Shown in pieces: positions 36,301 through 46,857 of a DNA stretch of 64,000 nucleotides. A model generated the notes under the pieces. The model was not told where the DNA came from. It saw only the letters and a list, made by a program, of their open reading frames with translations, and ran no database searches. Origin of the DNA: Zeugodacus cucurbitae. Its lineage: Eukaryota; Arthropoda; Insecta; Diptera; Tephritidae. The translations under genes and the position numbers were made by a program. The first letter of the stretch is position 1. The number at the start of each line of letters is the position of its first letter. Where the stretch lies: NCBI RefSeq assembly GCF_028554725.1, contig NC_071671.1:57740501-57804500 (forward strand), written 5' to 3'.

Positions 36301-39176
36301 AATGAATGTTTACTAAAAGCTTTTAAAATTTTATCATCTAAAAGCTTTACAAATATGATAAAATTAAAATTAAATAAAAGCTTTTAAGATATTTATAAAT
36401 TAAACCTTGCCCAAAGCTTTTCATAAAATTAAAGCTTGCTAACAAATTAAAAAAAAACTTTCGAGTACTGAACTTTTCAAATATCGTAAAGTAAAGTCTA
36501 ATGATCAATTATTAAAAGCTTTTCAAATAAAAAGCTTTATTAAAGCTTTTAAACTATCATAAAATGAAAGCTTAATTAAAGCTTTTAAAAATTATACATA
36601 GAAAAGCTTACCAAAGTTGAACTTTAGTGGGGTCCTATGATCAGAATTAATTTTTAAAACATTTTTTACAAAATTTACCTCTAGATTTACCGTAAAAGCG
36701 TCAAACGCTCATATGCAACCACATTTGCTGAGGAAATATTCCAAGCTGGTATTTTACCTTCGGACACAGATTTCAGAATCTTCAGCACATACGGTAAATT
36801 GCCAGGTAAGTACACACAAAGTTAATTAAAGTACTTTCATATAAAAAATATGGATTTTTTACGCAATTTCCCATAGGTCTCGACTTAGCGCACTCATATA
36901 ACGGTTATGTGTACCATACGAAATTCGATAGCGCCAGCGTTATACCACGTGGCACATTGCAGACAACTGGCGATAACATATTGGCCATGGCACGCGCCTT
37001 CTCCAACAGCTCAGAGTTAAAGGATCCATCTGTAAGTTAAAGGAAAATCAGAAAATTAAACAAAATAAATATTTTATTATTAATATTTAATTTTCCTTAC
37101 TCCACACACAGCGCCATGCCAAGGGTCACAATGTTTTCTACGACTTTTTCGGTTATTTCGTCGTCTACTATACCGAAGCTACAGCACGTGTACTCAACAC
37201 CTGTGTCGCTGTGGGCGCTGTAGCGCTCATTGGCATCTCGATGTACCTCATGGCAGCTGAGTCTTACGTTTCCCTCGGCTATATTATACGTCTATTCTTG
37301 CGTATATTTCTGCTGCATTTAATTGGTTGGATTTTGGCCTTCGTATTGCCACTAGTTATGGCGTTGATTTTCGATAGCGCCGATCGTTCGTTAACATGGT
37401 TTACCAGTAAATGGTTGATTTTTGGTCTATACATCTGTCCAACCCTCTTGGGATTGAGTACACCCACACTGCTGTACTTGAGCATAAGCCGTAATGTGAG
37501 TTTATATACATACATACATATTTAATTAATGCTACAATACCTTCCCTTTTTGTGCATAAAAGGATAAAGTTTCAGCACCATTCCGTCTACAATTGGTCGA
37601 TCATGCGCACACATTGATACTAGCTATACTTTGTATCGGTCTAACCTTTATGGGCATACGCAGTTCGTACTTCCTCATGATTCCGCTGCTCTTCCATGGC
37701 ATATCCTTGGTGTTGAACATGATAACAACACTGCATAAACGCTGTAAGTTTGTTGATTAATAATTTGTGTGTATAATTTACAAATTATCCAATTATTTAT
37801 CGCCCATACAGCTTATTACTGGTCGGTCTTTGTCATATTATGCCAAGTTATACCCTTCCTATACTTCACATATCTATTTCATGGTCTTTTGTGCACCATA
37901 ATGCCAATGATGGGTCGTTTTGGTAGTGCCAGTAATCCAGATTTATATATAGCTATCATTACTATTATGGGTATTATGTTGTCTATGGGTTATTTGGTAA
38001 GTTTCCATTTCATCTACATTGTACAACATTATTAAGCTTTTATTTTTATTGTTCTATAGATTCCATTGCTCAACATTTTCAATCGTCCAAAGTTGGTTTT
38101 CCTTATACTGCCAGTGATTACGCTTGTTATTGCCTTGACTGCAATGTCGAAAATCGGTTTTCCCTATCGGCCAAAAACTAATGTGCAGCGTGTCAATTTA
38201 TTAGTAAGTACACAGACATGCAGACACACGACACACATACATATATACAACAATTATAAATTATCCTCAGTGGATTTGTTTAACCTGCATATACACTCAC
38301 ATATAGTTGTACAGCTATTAACAATCATTTTATATGATTTTCATTGCAGGAAGTACGTCGTGTATTCTACGAATTCGATGGCACCGTTAGCCGCAACGAG
38401 TCTGGTTATCTTTTTGATTTCCAGGATAGACGTAAACATCTACCACTTGCACGTAAGTAGAAATATTAATTTAATCCACTAATTTTTATATAAATATTAA
38501 TTATTTTCTACAAATTAAAATATCAATATTTCTTCACACCCCAACACAGCTTACGTTGATCTGGAAGATTTGTATAACATTAGCGATGATTGTGACAAGT
38601 ATATGATGTGTGGCATGCCCATATTCAACCATCGCACAACGAAATCACGTCGTCAAGCTGCTTGGCTACCACGTGAAGTACCGCTACAATTGCCAGGAGT
38701 ACCACGTCTAACGCTGCTACGTAAAAGTGTCAACACCAGCACAGAGAGTGTACGTTTCGAATTCGAACTTGAAGGACCCTCGCATATGAGCATTTTTGTG
38801 CAACCACTTGAGAAGGTGACGGTCAGCGGTTGGTCTTTCTTGCCGGATTTATTGCGTCGCCAACCACCATTCCATGTTTTCTTCTCTTATGGCAAAATAA
38901 GTACACCACTCAAATTTTACATTGACTTGAAAGTAAGTGAACATTTTATTAAATTTACATATATTATATGTATAAATATTACAAACATTGTTTTCTTTAT
39001 TATTGCAGAAGGAGAATAGCGAGTTTGACGAATCAGTAATGCAGTTGGGCATTTCCGCACATTATGTTAGTTTTGAGCACGAACGCGATGAAGAAACCAA
39101 AAAGTTCCTTGCCACATTCCCACCGTACTCCTATGTTATGGAATGGCCTAGTTCTTATGAACGTTATATATTTTAA
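33301..39176 (+). CDS. ERMP1-C: endoplasmic reticulum metallopeptidase 1-like (M28), 873 aa
   Basis: Third tandem paralogue. Exons: 33301-33324, 33816-34329, 34407-34581, 34639-34723, 36685-36805, 36877-37031, 37112-37495, 37563-37743, 37812-37996, 38060-38203, 38350-38452, 38550-38932, 39009-39176. The start MSEEEVKK/V has an AAAA-rich Kozak context and joins in phase 0. Motifs SHFDSK (His171), GSGDDGAM, NGAEE, NLDSAG and YHTKFD are intact, so catalysis is plausible. Against A and B it has two additional introns (in SPG/SGDD and after PWLMD) and lacks the intron between exons 10 and 11 of those genes. Core exon lengths (155, 384, 181, 185, 144, 168) still match. The HPFAN stretch of A and B is replaced by RSYATT. 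Intron 4 is about 2 kb and contains a piggyBac-type MITE and an AAGCTT repeat field. Oldest or fastest-evolving of the three; substrate unknown. Confidence 0.9.
35385..35907. mobile_element. piggyBac-type MITE, 515 bp, TTAA target duplications
   Basis: TTAA/CCCTTTCATGCC at the left (element starts 35,389) and GACATGAAAGGG/TTAA at the right (element ends 35,903). Termini CCC...GGG with duplicated TTAA are diagnostic of piggyBac-superfamily insertion. The second internal word TTGCCTATAGGCAA is a perfect palindrome close to the left end, and TGCCTATAAGCAACA recurs near 35,760. No transposase frame, so it must have been moved in trans. It lies in intron 4 of ERMP1-C. Confidence 0.85.
36118..36618. 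repeat. Degenerate AAAAGCTTTT repeat field in intron 4 of ERMP1-C
   Basis: About a dozen loose units of 35-45 bp, each built from AAAAGCTTTT, a short AT spacer, CATAAAATGAAAGCTTA and a YACTAAAAGCTTT-type join. The palindromic core AAGCTT appears many times. Unit borders are too diverged to fix a period. Non-coding. Confidence 0.7.
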
Positions 39177-39231
39177 GTAAAGTGTTGCATTATTTTTGTT
39201 GATTGTTTTACTTTACACAATGACGATATTT

Positions 39232-39237
39232 AATAAA
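39232..39237 (+). terminator. Polyadenylation signal AATAAA of ERMP1-C
   Basis: Hexamer 55 nt after the stop codon, in the narrow gap (110 bp) to the convergent TRAPPC2L stop. On the other strand a variant ATTAAA (plus 39,244-39,249) could serve TRAPPC2L, so the two 3' UTRs probably touch or overlap. Confidence 0.5.
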
Positions 39238-39286
39238 TAACGATTTAATGAAGAAAATACATACATGCATGTAGTTTAAATCGTAC

Positions 39287-40398
39287 TTAAGCATTGCCAC
39301 CCATAATTTTTTGCACAGCACGATCGAATTTTCTGTAAGAGAATTTATGATAAATAGTAAAAAATATTTTAAATAAAAAATATTAGTTACTTAGAAGCTA
39401 GTGGTTCGCCCGGCGCATAAAATGGATTGCAAACAGCATCCGTGTAAAGCATATGCAAATTTCGAAACATCTGTAAAAGCAAAATATGGTATTAAATATT
39501 TATTTATATAAATATTAATATATACAAATATGTATATATTCGAAATGCATATTCAGTTTCAATTAGTTTGAATACTCACAGCTCTCACTTCATTCTCACG
39601 CAGCGCTATATTTCCTGAGTCCACAACTATGACAAACTTAATTTTTGTGTTAGTCACAAAGCCATAACTGCATAAAAATAAAGAATTAAATAAAAAAATT
39701 ATATATTTATGTAAATATAATAATAAATAAATGTACGCACATTTTATGTGTCTCAGTTGAGTAGAGCATACCCAAATAAAGCTCTTTGGATTCTGGTGTA
39801 GCTTTGCTAATAGGCTGACATTTTTCTTCAACGACGTCGAGTGCAGCATGGACGCGATACTGAAGCTCCAGTTCCTTATCCAAGTCCGCTGTAGTTAGGT
39901 ATAAAGGGGCGTTCTGCAAATATATTAAATGAGTTGAATGTTGAAATGAGTTGAATGTAAATTTACAGTTGATTGCGATATCTCAAATCACAATTTTTTT
40001 GTGTTGTTTTCTCATTTTATATTTCACATTTTATATCTTAAAACTAAATTTAATAAACATATAGTTAAATAAATTTTAGCTTCCGATTTTTCTATATAAG
40101 TTTCCGGTATTTTCATAATTATTTTCACATATACATATGTACATATATTGTGGTTATAGCGCAAAACGATATAAACATTGTAACATCTGGCAATTTTTCG
40201 AGTCTCGTTAATGTTCCACTTTTGTTTACTATTGCAGAGAAGTTAAGCAAGTGATTCTATTGCAGATTTATACAAAATATACATTTCAGCGTCTACTTTA
40301 TTTAAGTTCCACTTAAATGCACAGGTTTTATCACAAATACACTACTTTATATAAATTAAACTTACATCTTTCCCAATTATTGAAATGCACACAGCCAT
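39287..40398 (-). CDS. TRAPPC2L: TRAPPC2L: trafficking protein particle complex subunit 2-like, 139 aa
   Basis: Small longin-fold subunit of the TRAPP tethering complexes, which act as guanine exchange factors for Rab1 and Rab11-type GTPases in ER-Golgi and Golgi traffic. Five exons (minus): 40366-40398, 39741-39913, 39580-39667, 39391-39470, 39287-39332; sum 420 nt, in frame. Start MAVCISIIGKD, then NAPLYL, HAALDVVEEK, LYLGMLYSTE, YGFVTNTKIKFVIVVD, LRENEVRAMFRNLH and DAVCNPFYAPGEPL, all in the order known for this family; length equals the human protein (about 140 aa). Converges with ERMP1-C and diverges from VHL. Nothing unusual seen. Confidence 0.95.
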
Positions 40399-40891
40399 TG
40401 TGTATTTAACACAATCACTCCACAGCACTTGATGACATTATAAATGCAGTGCTGCCAGATAGAAACATACTTACTTTGATTTAAGCAAAACTGATAATGT
40501 TTAATTATAAAAATTAATAATATTTTTGGAGAAAGATGAAAATTGTAACCTTTACAAAATATATTTTAATAGCTTAATTAGAAATGGATATACATTCAGT
40601 TATAAGTGTTTTGTTTGCGAGGAGTCATAAGTGCGAAATAATACAACTACACTTGCCGACAAGTAATCAGCTGTTTGCAAGCAGAATGTCAAAAATTGTA
40701 TCAGCATATGATGTATAATAAATCAAAACACAAATATTACTTATTTATAAAATTATATTATCCTTTACTTTTGTTAAAAAACATAGTGGCAACAGTATAG
40801 ATAACCGTTCCGAAGTCATCAATAGACATTTAGTATTTACACATTTTGGGAATAATTAGCGGTATATAGTTCATAGATATAGTTAACAGTT
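40399..40891. promoter_or_regulatory. Shared divergent promoter region, TRAPPC2L / VHL
   Basis: 493 bp between the two start codons on opposite strands. It must contain both 5' leaders and core promoters. I saw no TATA box at a convincing distance on either side, as is usual for housekeeping genes in flies. Confidence 0.6.
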
Positions 40892-41549
40892 ATGGCTCTC
40901 GAACCGCCTGATCCACCTGCTGTAGAAATCCCATTTCGTTATGATGTACCAGAACCTTATGGACACTCTTATGTTCTCTTCTGCAACACGACAAATCGCG
41001 TTCTCCATTTGTATTGGCTCGATGAGGGTGGTAGTAGATTTCATACCACATTAGCGGCCGGTGCTCAAATAAAAACCAACACATTTACACATCATTCCTG
41101 GGTATTTTGTGATAAGGACTCTAATGAATTAATGTGTGTAAGTAAGCATAAATGCGTGGATTTCATGCAAAGCTTCAAAAACTAATTCATTATTAATTTT
41201 TTTGTAGGTGTCTAATGTACCTAGATTTTGGCCAAACCAATACAGAATACACGATCCATTGAATCCCACACGTCGAGTTCCTTGTCGTAAAGAAATTAAA
41301 ATACATTATCCTTTACGTAGTTTACGCGAAAACTGCCTTTGCCGTATTGTAAATACATTGAATCCCTTCGATCCGAGATTGGCGGTGAATATCATTGACC
41401 AACGAATGTCTATACCTCATGTTTTGAAAAATGAACTCAAAAGGCGTTTAAGACGACCTCTATGTCCCACATATATCAATGAACAGTGGGTGAATAACGT
41501 ACATGTGAGATATAATCTGCCAAGAAACCAAAATAGAAGAGTAATATAA
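40892..41549 (+). CDS. Vhl: VHL: von Hippel-Lindau E3 ligase substrate receptor, 195 aa
   Basis: Substrate-recognition subunit of the CUL2-Elongin B/C ubiquitin ligase that degrades hydroxylated HIF-alpha (Sima in flies). Exons 40892-41137 and 41208-41549, intron phase 0, total 588 nt. The beta domain (about residues 20-110) includes HSYVLFCNTTNRVLHLYW and THHSWVFCD; His68 and Trp70 match human His115 and Trp117 of the hydroxyproline pocket, and the residue facing human Ser111 is Thr. The alpha domain carries an Elongin C-binding BC box SLRENCLCRIV (120-130; Cys125 matches human Cys162), followed by NIIDQRMSIPHVLKNELKRR. A short basic tail ends RRVI. It lacks the long acidic N-terminus of human VHL, as in other insects. 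Confidence 0.95.
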
Positions 41550-41563
41550 TTGGTGTCTCCGAA

Positions 41564-41569
41564 AATAAA
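41564..41569 (+). terminator. Polyadenylation signal AATAAA of VHL
   Basis: Hexamer 14 nt past the stop codon, implying a minimal 3' UTR if it is the one used. Confidence 0.5.
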
Positions 41570-43084
41570 AATATGTAATTTTTACTTGCTGAAAGCATTA
41601 AGCTATTGCTACAAATAATTCAAAGTGGTAAATTCGTTTTTAAGATTTTATGCCAATCGCAGTGCGAGCAACTCGTGCAAGATAATATTTCCATGTTATT
41701 CTGCGTATTACTTATAAAGTTATAATACAGTAAAAAAACAAATGTCATAATCGTATATACAAATTTGTCAGTTTATTGGCTTGAATGCAGTTACTTATAT
41801 TCCTTGTGTGAAATTTGAATTTCTGTATACTTTAATGTATTATATATATTTTTTTCAAATATAGTAAATTAATTTTATAATAGTCGCTGCGGTTATAGCA
41901 GAATTTTTGATTTTTCGTATTATATTTTCACTTTGTTTTATTTGTATAATTTCGTATAGAATAGCTTTAAACTTATATTAAAGTAAATAACTTGTAGATA
42001 ATACGCGCCACATACATTTTATGCATTAATACATATTAATGAATTTCTCCAAGACTAATATCTTAAATGTCGCTAAAATCCGTAAAATATACGTAAACAA
42101 TTTTCAAAGCGAGCTGTAAGCTCGTTTTAAATGAATACTTAGACCACAGATATAATGAATACATAACAGATTTTGACAATAAATGTTTTTTTTTTCGTTT
42201 TCAAAAACGAATGTTTAGAAAAACTGAACACTGCCATTGTTTTACAATGCACATTTCTTTTATGAATGTTTACTTTTAACAACGCAGAATTCGTTCATAA
42301 CAGATTAATTTATTACAGTTCATTCCGCGTAATTAAAAACGGAAAATGTATCGTTCAAGTTCATTAATTTAGGAGTCGCATTTTCGCAGTATCGTGTAAA
42401 TAAGTATAGTGTGTGTTTTAATGCAATTACAAATAGTTTTTTTTCTTAGTTGAGCGCTAACGTTGTATGCAATAGGTTACGCGTTTAAATGTGTAGAATT
42501 TTTAAGGATTTTTTATTTGTGAATGCAATTTTACGACATAAATGCAGTTTTGTTATATATTTGACAATAAAATAAACGGAAGCAAAAAGAAGAGAGAATC
42601 GAAAACAAATTAAATCCACAATGCAATCCAATGAATAAAGAGTTAAGCTGCTCGTTTATTCTATTTTGATATTCACGTTCGAATTAAATAACGTGATTTC
42701 TTTTACGTAGTAAACAAAACAAATATCAAAAATCGTCAAACTTATGGATTAACTGACGACACATAGATATGTGGCTGGCATAAACACAATTTCTAGAAAA
42801 TAGCACAAGCACTAGCTCCCAACTAGACTCAAGTGTAAACACAAACATACTCATTTAATGTTTGTATGTTTTGCAAAAATAAATTGCACTAATTTTCATT
42901 TTAGGCTGAAGCCTGTTGTTTCACATCTTTCGTTGCTGCGTTGGAAATTTTGCAATATTTTCGAGCACAACAAAACCAATTGGTGTGGATTAAGAATGGT
43001 GGCGGTTGTAGCAGGTTTCGTCTTTACGCTATGCATTTAAGTTGTTGTTTTTGTTGTTGATGTGGTAATTCTTGTCGCGACTAT
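41570..43084. other. VHL-WDR48 convergent interval, probably WDR48 3' UTR in part
   Basis: AT-rich, no conserved frame on either strand. On the minus strand an AATAAA (plus TTTATT, 42,655-42,660) lies about 430 nt beyond the WDR48 stop and is a reasonable end for its 3' UTR. The short frame at 42,858-43,040 has no recognised domain. Confidence 0.45.
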
Positions 43085-45768
43085 TCACAGTTTACCATCA
43101 TAACTAAAATTTGGCTTTGTCTTGTATTGGAAAGTCAAATCGGTTGACTGTTTCCAAATGAAATGACGCACTGTACGCAAGTCCATGTTGGGGTCCACCA
43201 CCTAAACAGAATTATGATTGTTAGTGTGTATAAATTTGTAATTTACAAAAATTTGTACTCACAACTTCGTTACACCATAACTCAATGCGATCCTCAGCAG
43301 GTACTTGTGAACCCTCGGAATTGGCATCACTTTGACTATTCTGCGAGGAATTTGAAGCGTTACCACCACTAGGTGTTGTCTCTGCGCCCAGTACTTTCTC
43401 CAAAACATGTTCGCACACTTTGCGGCATTGTATAAACTCGTTGGCAACTAAGCGATCCTATAGTAGAAGACAAGCATATAATTAGTAAAGGAATTAAGTA
43501 CTTTAAATAGAAAAAAAAAATTAATTTACCTTTTTGGTACGTTCTGGTTTAATCATTTGTGGGTGCGGCTGCAGGAAGAAGGGTATTTTCAAGAACTTCG
43601 GTATAGTCTTCTCGATCACCACATCTGTGACCCACTGTGGCACAGTTTCGTGCAATAGTGTACTTTCACTCTCGCCAGCTGCATCGCGTACCAAAAGTCG
43701 ACAAACCGTACGTCCACCTACCTCACTGTGAAAACAGTTATGTAGAGTTAATAAAAATGCAAAATATTTCTTATATAAATATTTACCTAAAGATAACCGG
43801 TGTGTGCTTGGGTACTTGAAAGTAACCATTTCCATGGCTATCTGGCTCTAATTCACTTTGCGGTAAGCTATGTGGTGGTGTCCAGCTTTCTAGCAATGCT
43901 TCCAGTAAAAGTTTTCCATAATTTATCTAAAAATAACAAGCAATCATTAGATTCTATTAGGGCCTCCAAGGTATGTAGACACACTTTAGTCTCCGATGTT
44001 GGTTCCGCACATTCTGGAAGTCCAGCCTCTATAGACACCCACGCAGCAAAGCAGTCAACCTCATCCTGTCCTAATACAATTGTTGGCATCTATTTTAAAT
44101 TAAAATGTAATTTAAAATTTTATTAAATTACTCCTTCACCTATCACAATTACTCACTCCAGTCTTTAAATCCACCGTAAACCAATTTGGAATGTAAACTT
44201 GTTTATTACGTTTCTTCAGCTCCTCATCAAAATCCACTTTGCCCAAATCTTCTTTTTTCATAACACGCAGCACATCATAAATGGCAACATTCTCCTCAGT
44301 GTCCTTGGTGACTATATAACGTTTATCGTTTAAAACGACGCATTTTTTAACGGCCGCACCACCTAGAGTTGTATAAAAATATATTAATTAATCATCAGCT
44401 TCCGATTTCGTTTTCGACACTAACCTTTGATGCATGTCAGTTCTGTGTTTGACGCTATCGCCCATTGTGCATCCATTCCACCACTTGACGTTAAAGTACA
44501 TTTGTCATAGAGCGGTAGTTTCCAACAACGTATATCCGAATTCCACGTGGTGGCCCAAACACCGGTTTTGTCAATGTTATAACCAAGACTAAGCACTGGC
44601 GCACGTTCTTCACATACTAATACCGAATTACTAGGATTTCTCAGCTCAGTTACAATGATGTTCTTATCTCGACTGCCGGAAATCACATATTGAAAGTTTT
44701 CACTCATCAATAGCGCCCAAACGCCTTCCTTGTGTACATGTATCGTTTGTATACACCGTTGCTGACCCAAATTCCAAACTTTGATTGTGCCATCTGAACT
44801 GCCAGACACCACTTGGCTACCATCAGGTGAAACTACTAGCGCACGTACATTTTCGGTGTGACCTCGTAGTTTCATGCTCCGTGTACAGGTACGTGGATCC
44901 CAAATACGTAATATGTTTTCCGTTGAACCGCTAACAATAACCGTACCCGAAGGATTCATAGCCAGACTGTATATAGAGTCTTTCGAACCGGTGAGACTAG
45001 AGGCTGTGAGAGATAATAATTTATGTGAATACTTTTGTGAAGGTTAAATTATAATAGTTTGTCAAACTTGTAACGGTATTGTTGCTGGCAGTCAGTGCTG
45101 TTAGTGTATTAACGTCCCAAAGGAAAATCGCTTTGTCCAATCCTGCACTTGCCACTTGTTCGCGATCTCTGGCATAGGCCAATGCTTGCACATAATCTCG
45201 ATGTGTGCGTAGCGTTGACATGCAGAAGCCTTTATGGGCATTCCACACTTTGACGGTGGTATCACAGCTGGCGCTTATTACTATAAGAAAGCAAAAATAA
45301 TTAACAAAATAACCAACAAAATTAAGTTGTATACTCACAATTTCTGCCATTACAACAGAGCACAATATCATTAACCCAATCGTTATGGTGTTCCATTGAT
45401 TGTATATATTTCTCTGAAGATTCTGTTCTTGTGTTCCATACACGTATAATAGCATCACGCCCAGCGGAATATAGTTTGCCATTGTTGGGATCGAGTTGTA
45501 GAGCATTAACACCATTTCTGTGTTGTTTTTCCTCTGCATCCCGTATTACAAAGGACACCTATAAATATTATGAAAAAAAATGTTTCACGTTTATTTTACG
45601 CATTATAGAGCACTTATTGAATTCCTATACATGCCCCTTTATGTGCCGGCAGTGTACTACATTCACTACATTCAATCACTTAGCAAACACTTCAGTGCAT
45701 TGAGCAATCACTTCATAACCTACCTGCATTTTCTTACGTCCACCTTGACAACCTTTATGCGTTAACAT
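43085..45768 (-). CDS. WDR48: WDR48 (UAF1): WD-repeat activator of USP1/USP12/USP46, 671 aa
   Basis: Scaffold that binds and activates the deubiquitinases USP1, USP12 and USP46 and so acts in DNA repair and Notch and receptor turnover. Ten exons (minus): 45724-45768, 45339-45558, 45068-45280, 44425-45003, 44157-44362, 43985-44089, 43787-43926, 43530-43725, 43263-43457, 43085-43201; sum 2016 nt. Start MLTHKGCQGGRKKMQ joins VSFVIRDAEEKQHRNGVN. WD repeats are visible as DAIIRVWNTR, CDTTVKVWNAHKG, LDKAIFLWDV, TENILRIWDPRTC and SDGTIKVWNLGQQRC. Then come CFAAWVS, the ancillary domain with GNGYFQVPKHTPVIF and GGRTVCRLLVRDAAGE, and the ubiquitin-like C-terminus with DPNMDLRTVRHFIWKQS. The low-complexity Ser/Asn/Gly stretch at 43,300-43,380 is lineage-variable in this family. 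Confidence 0.96.
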
Positions 45769-46857
45769 GTCTGCTTCCACTTATCCCAATCAATGGCAAT
45801 GGTACTTTTGTAAAGCAATGCTGATGCAATTTTTTTCGGTCCGATTGAATATTGACGTTGGAAAAAATCGTTGTGCTCTTCTATTAATGTTAACAAGTGT
45901 ATGCCGTGGGAAATAAGATAGCTTTGTTAACTTATTTCGTTGCGGACAAGTTTCTAAACGAATTCTCTTTCATCTACATTTATTTTCACATCGAAATAAA
46001 AACAATTAAAAATTGTTTAATAAATTTTCACTAATTGTTCCTTTTGCACAGTTGTTCTCTTCGGATTGCTATACTCTTTCTGATATCTTTGCGCCTGCCT
46101 TGACTCTCTTTCGCGAATAAATTGTCAACATTAATGACAGCTCCGCACTACGAATGTCAAACATAACAAAATCCAATTGAAATCTGATAAGAAGCATTGA
46201 TAATGTTGTCATATGGCAAGAAATTGTCTGTATATTTTTGAAGGATTTATTAACAAATACCGTAAATATAAGTATAGTTATACATTTTTATGCTCTTCTG
46301 AACTATAAAAATAAATTTTAGTAATTAATTTTTTGTTGCAAATAAATTTATTTATTAGAAAAGATACTACACTCTGTGCAACTCTGAAGAATTTTGTTGA
46401 CAATTGCACTCTAATGTCGTTTTGAGTATTTTCTTTTCAATTCAATTCTATTTCTTTGAGCGATTGGTTGTTTGGAAATTGCGTCGGGCGATGTAGTGTA
46501 TAAAAAATAAAGTAAAACAAAATTAAAGATAATAAATTAAATTTCAAGTTCTAATGACGTGCATTTGTGATAACTAACTAAAAAAAAAAACATTTATATA
46601 TATGAACGTAACGCGAAACCAGATAAAAGTGTAACAAAGGCATGAAAACGTAGTGACGATTCAAAGTTTCAAGTGAATTTCTTATGCGACTGATTTAAAA
46701 TAAATTAACTACAAAAATACTAAGAGTTTTTGCAAACAATATTCAATAGCGTTGCTTGGTGGAATATAGAATATAGCAACACAAGTATTGGCGGCATACA
46801 CTGAGGACTACGCCTGATTAATTGTATTTCAGCATAGCAATCCAAGAAGTGTACAAG
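45769..46857. promoter_or_regulatory. WDR48 upstream region and possible first exon of the gene to the right
   Basis: Contains the WDR48 5' UTR and promoter (minus strand; limits not visible). On the plus strand sequence up to 46,857 ends in a good splice donor (GTACAAG/GTAGGTG) without an open frame, as expected for a non-coding first exon. The TNFAIP8 gene needs such an upstream exon, because its first coding exon has only two bases before the ATG. The pairing across about 11.5 kb is a guess. Confidence 0.3.

Noticed and set aside
43534..44126. Plus-strand frames across WDR48 exons
   Set aside because: Shadows of the minus-strand WDR48 coding exons, which carry clear homology.
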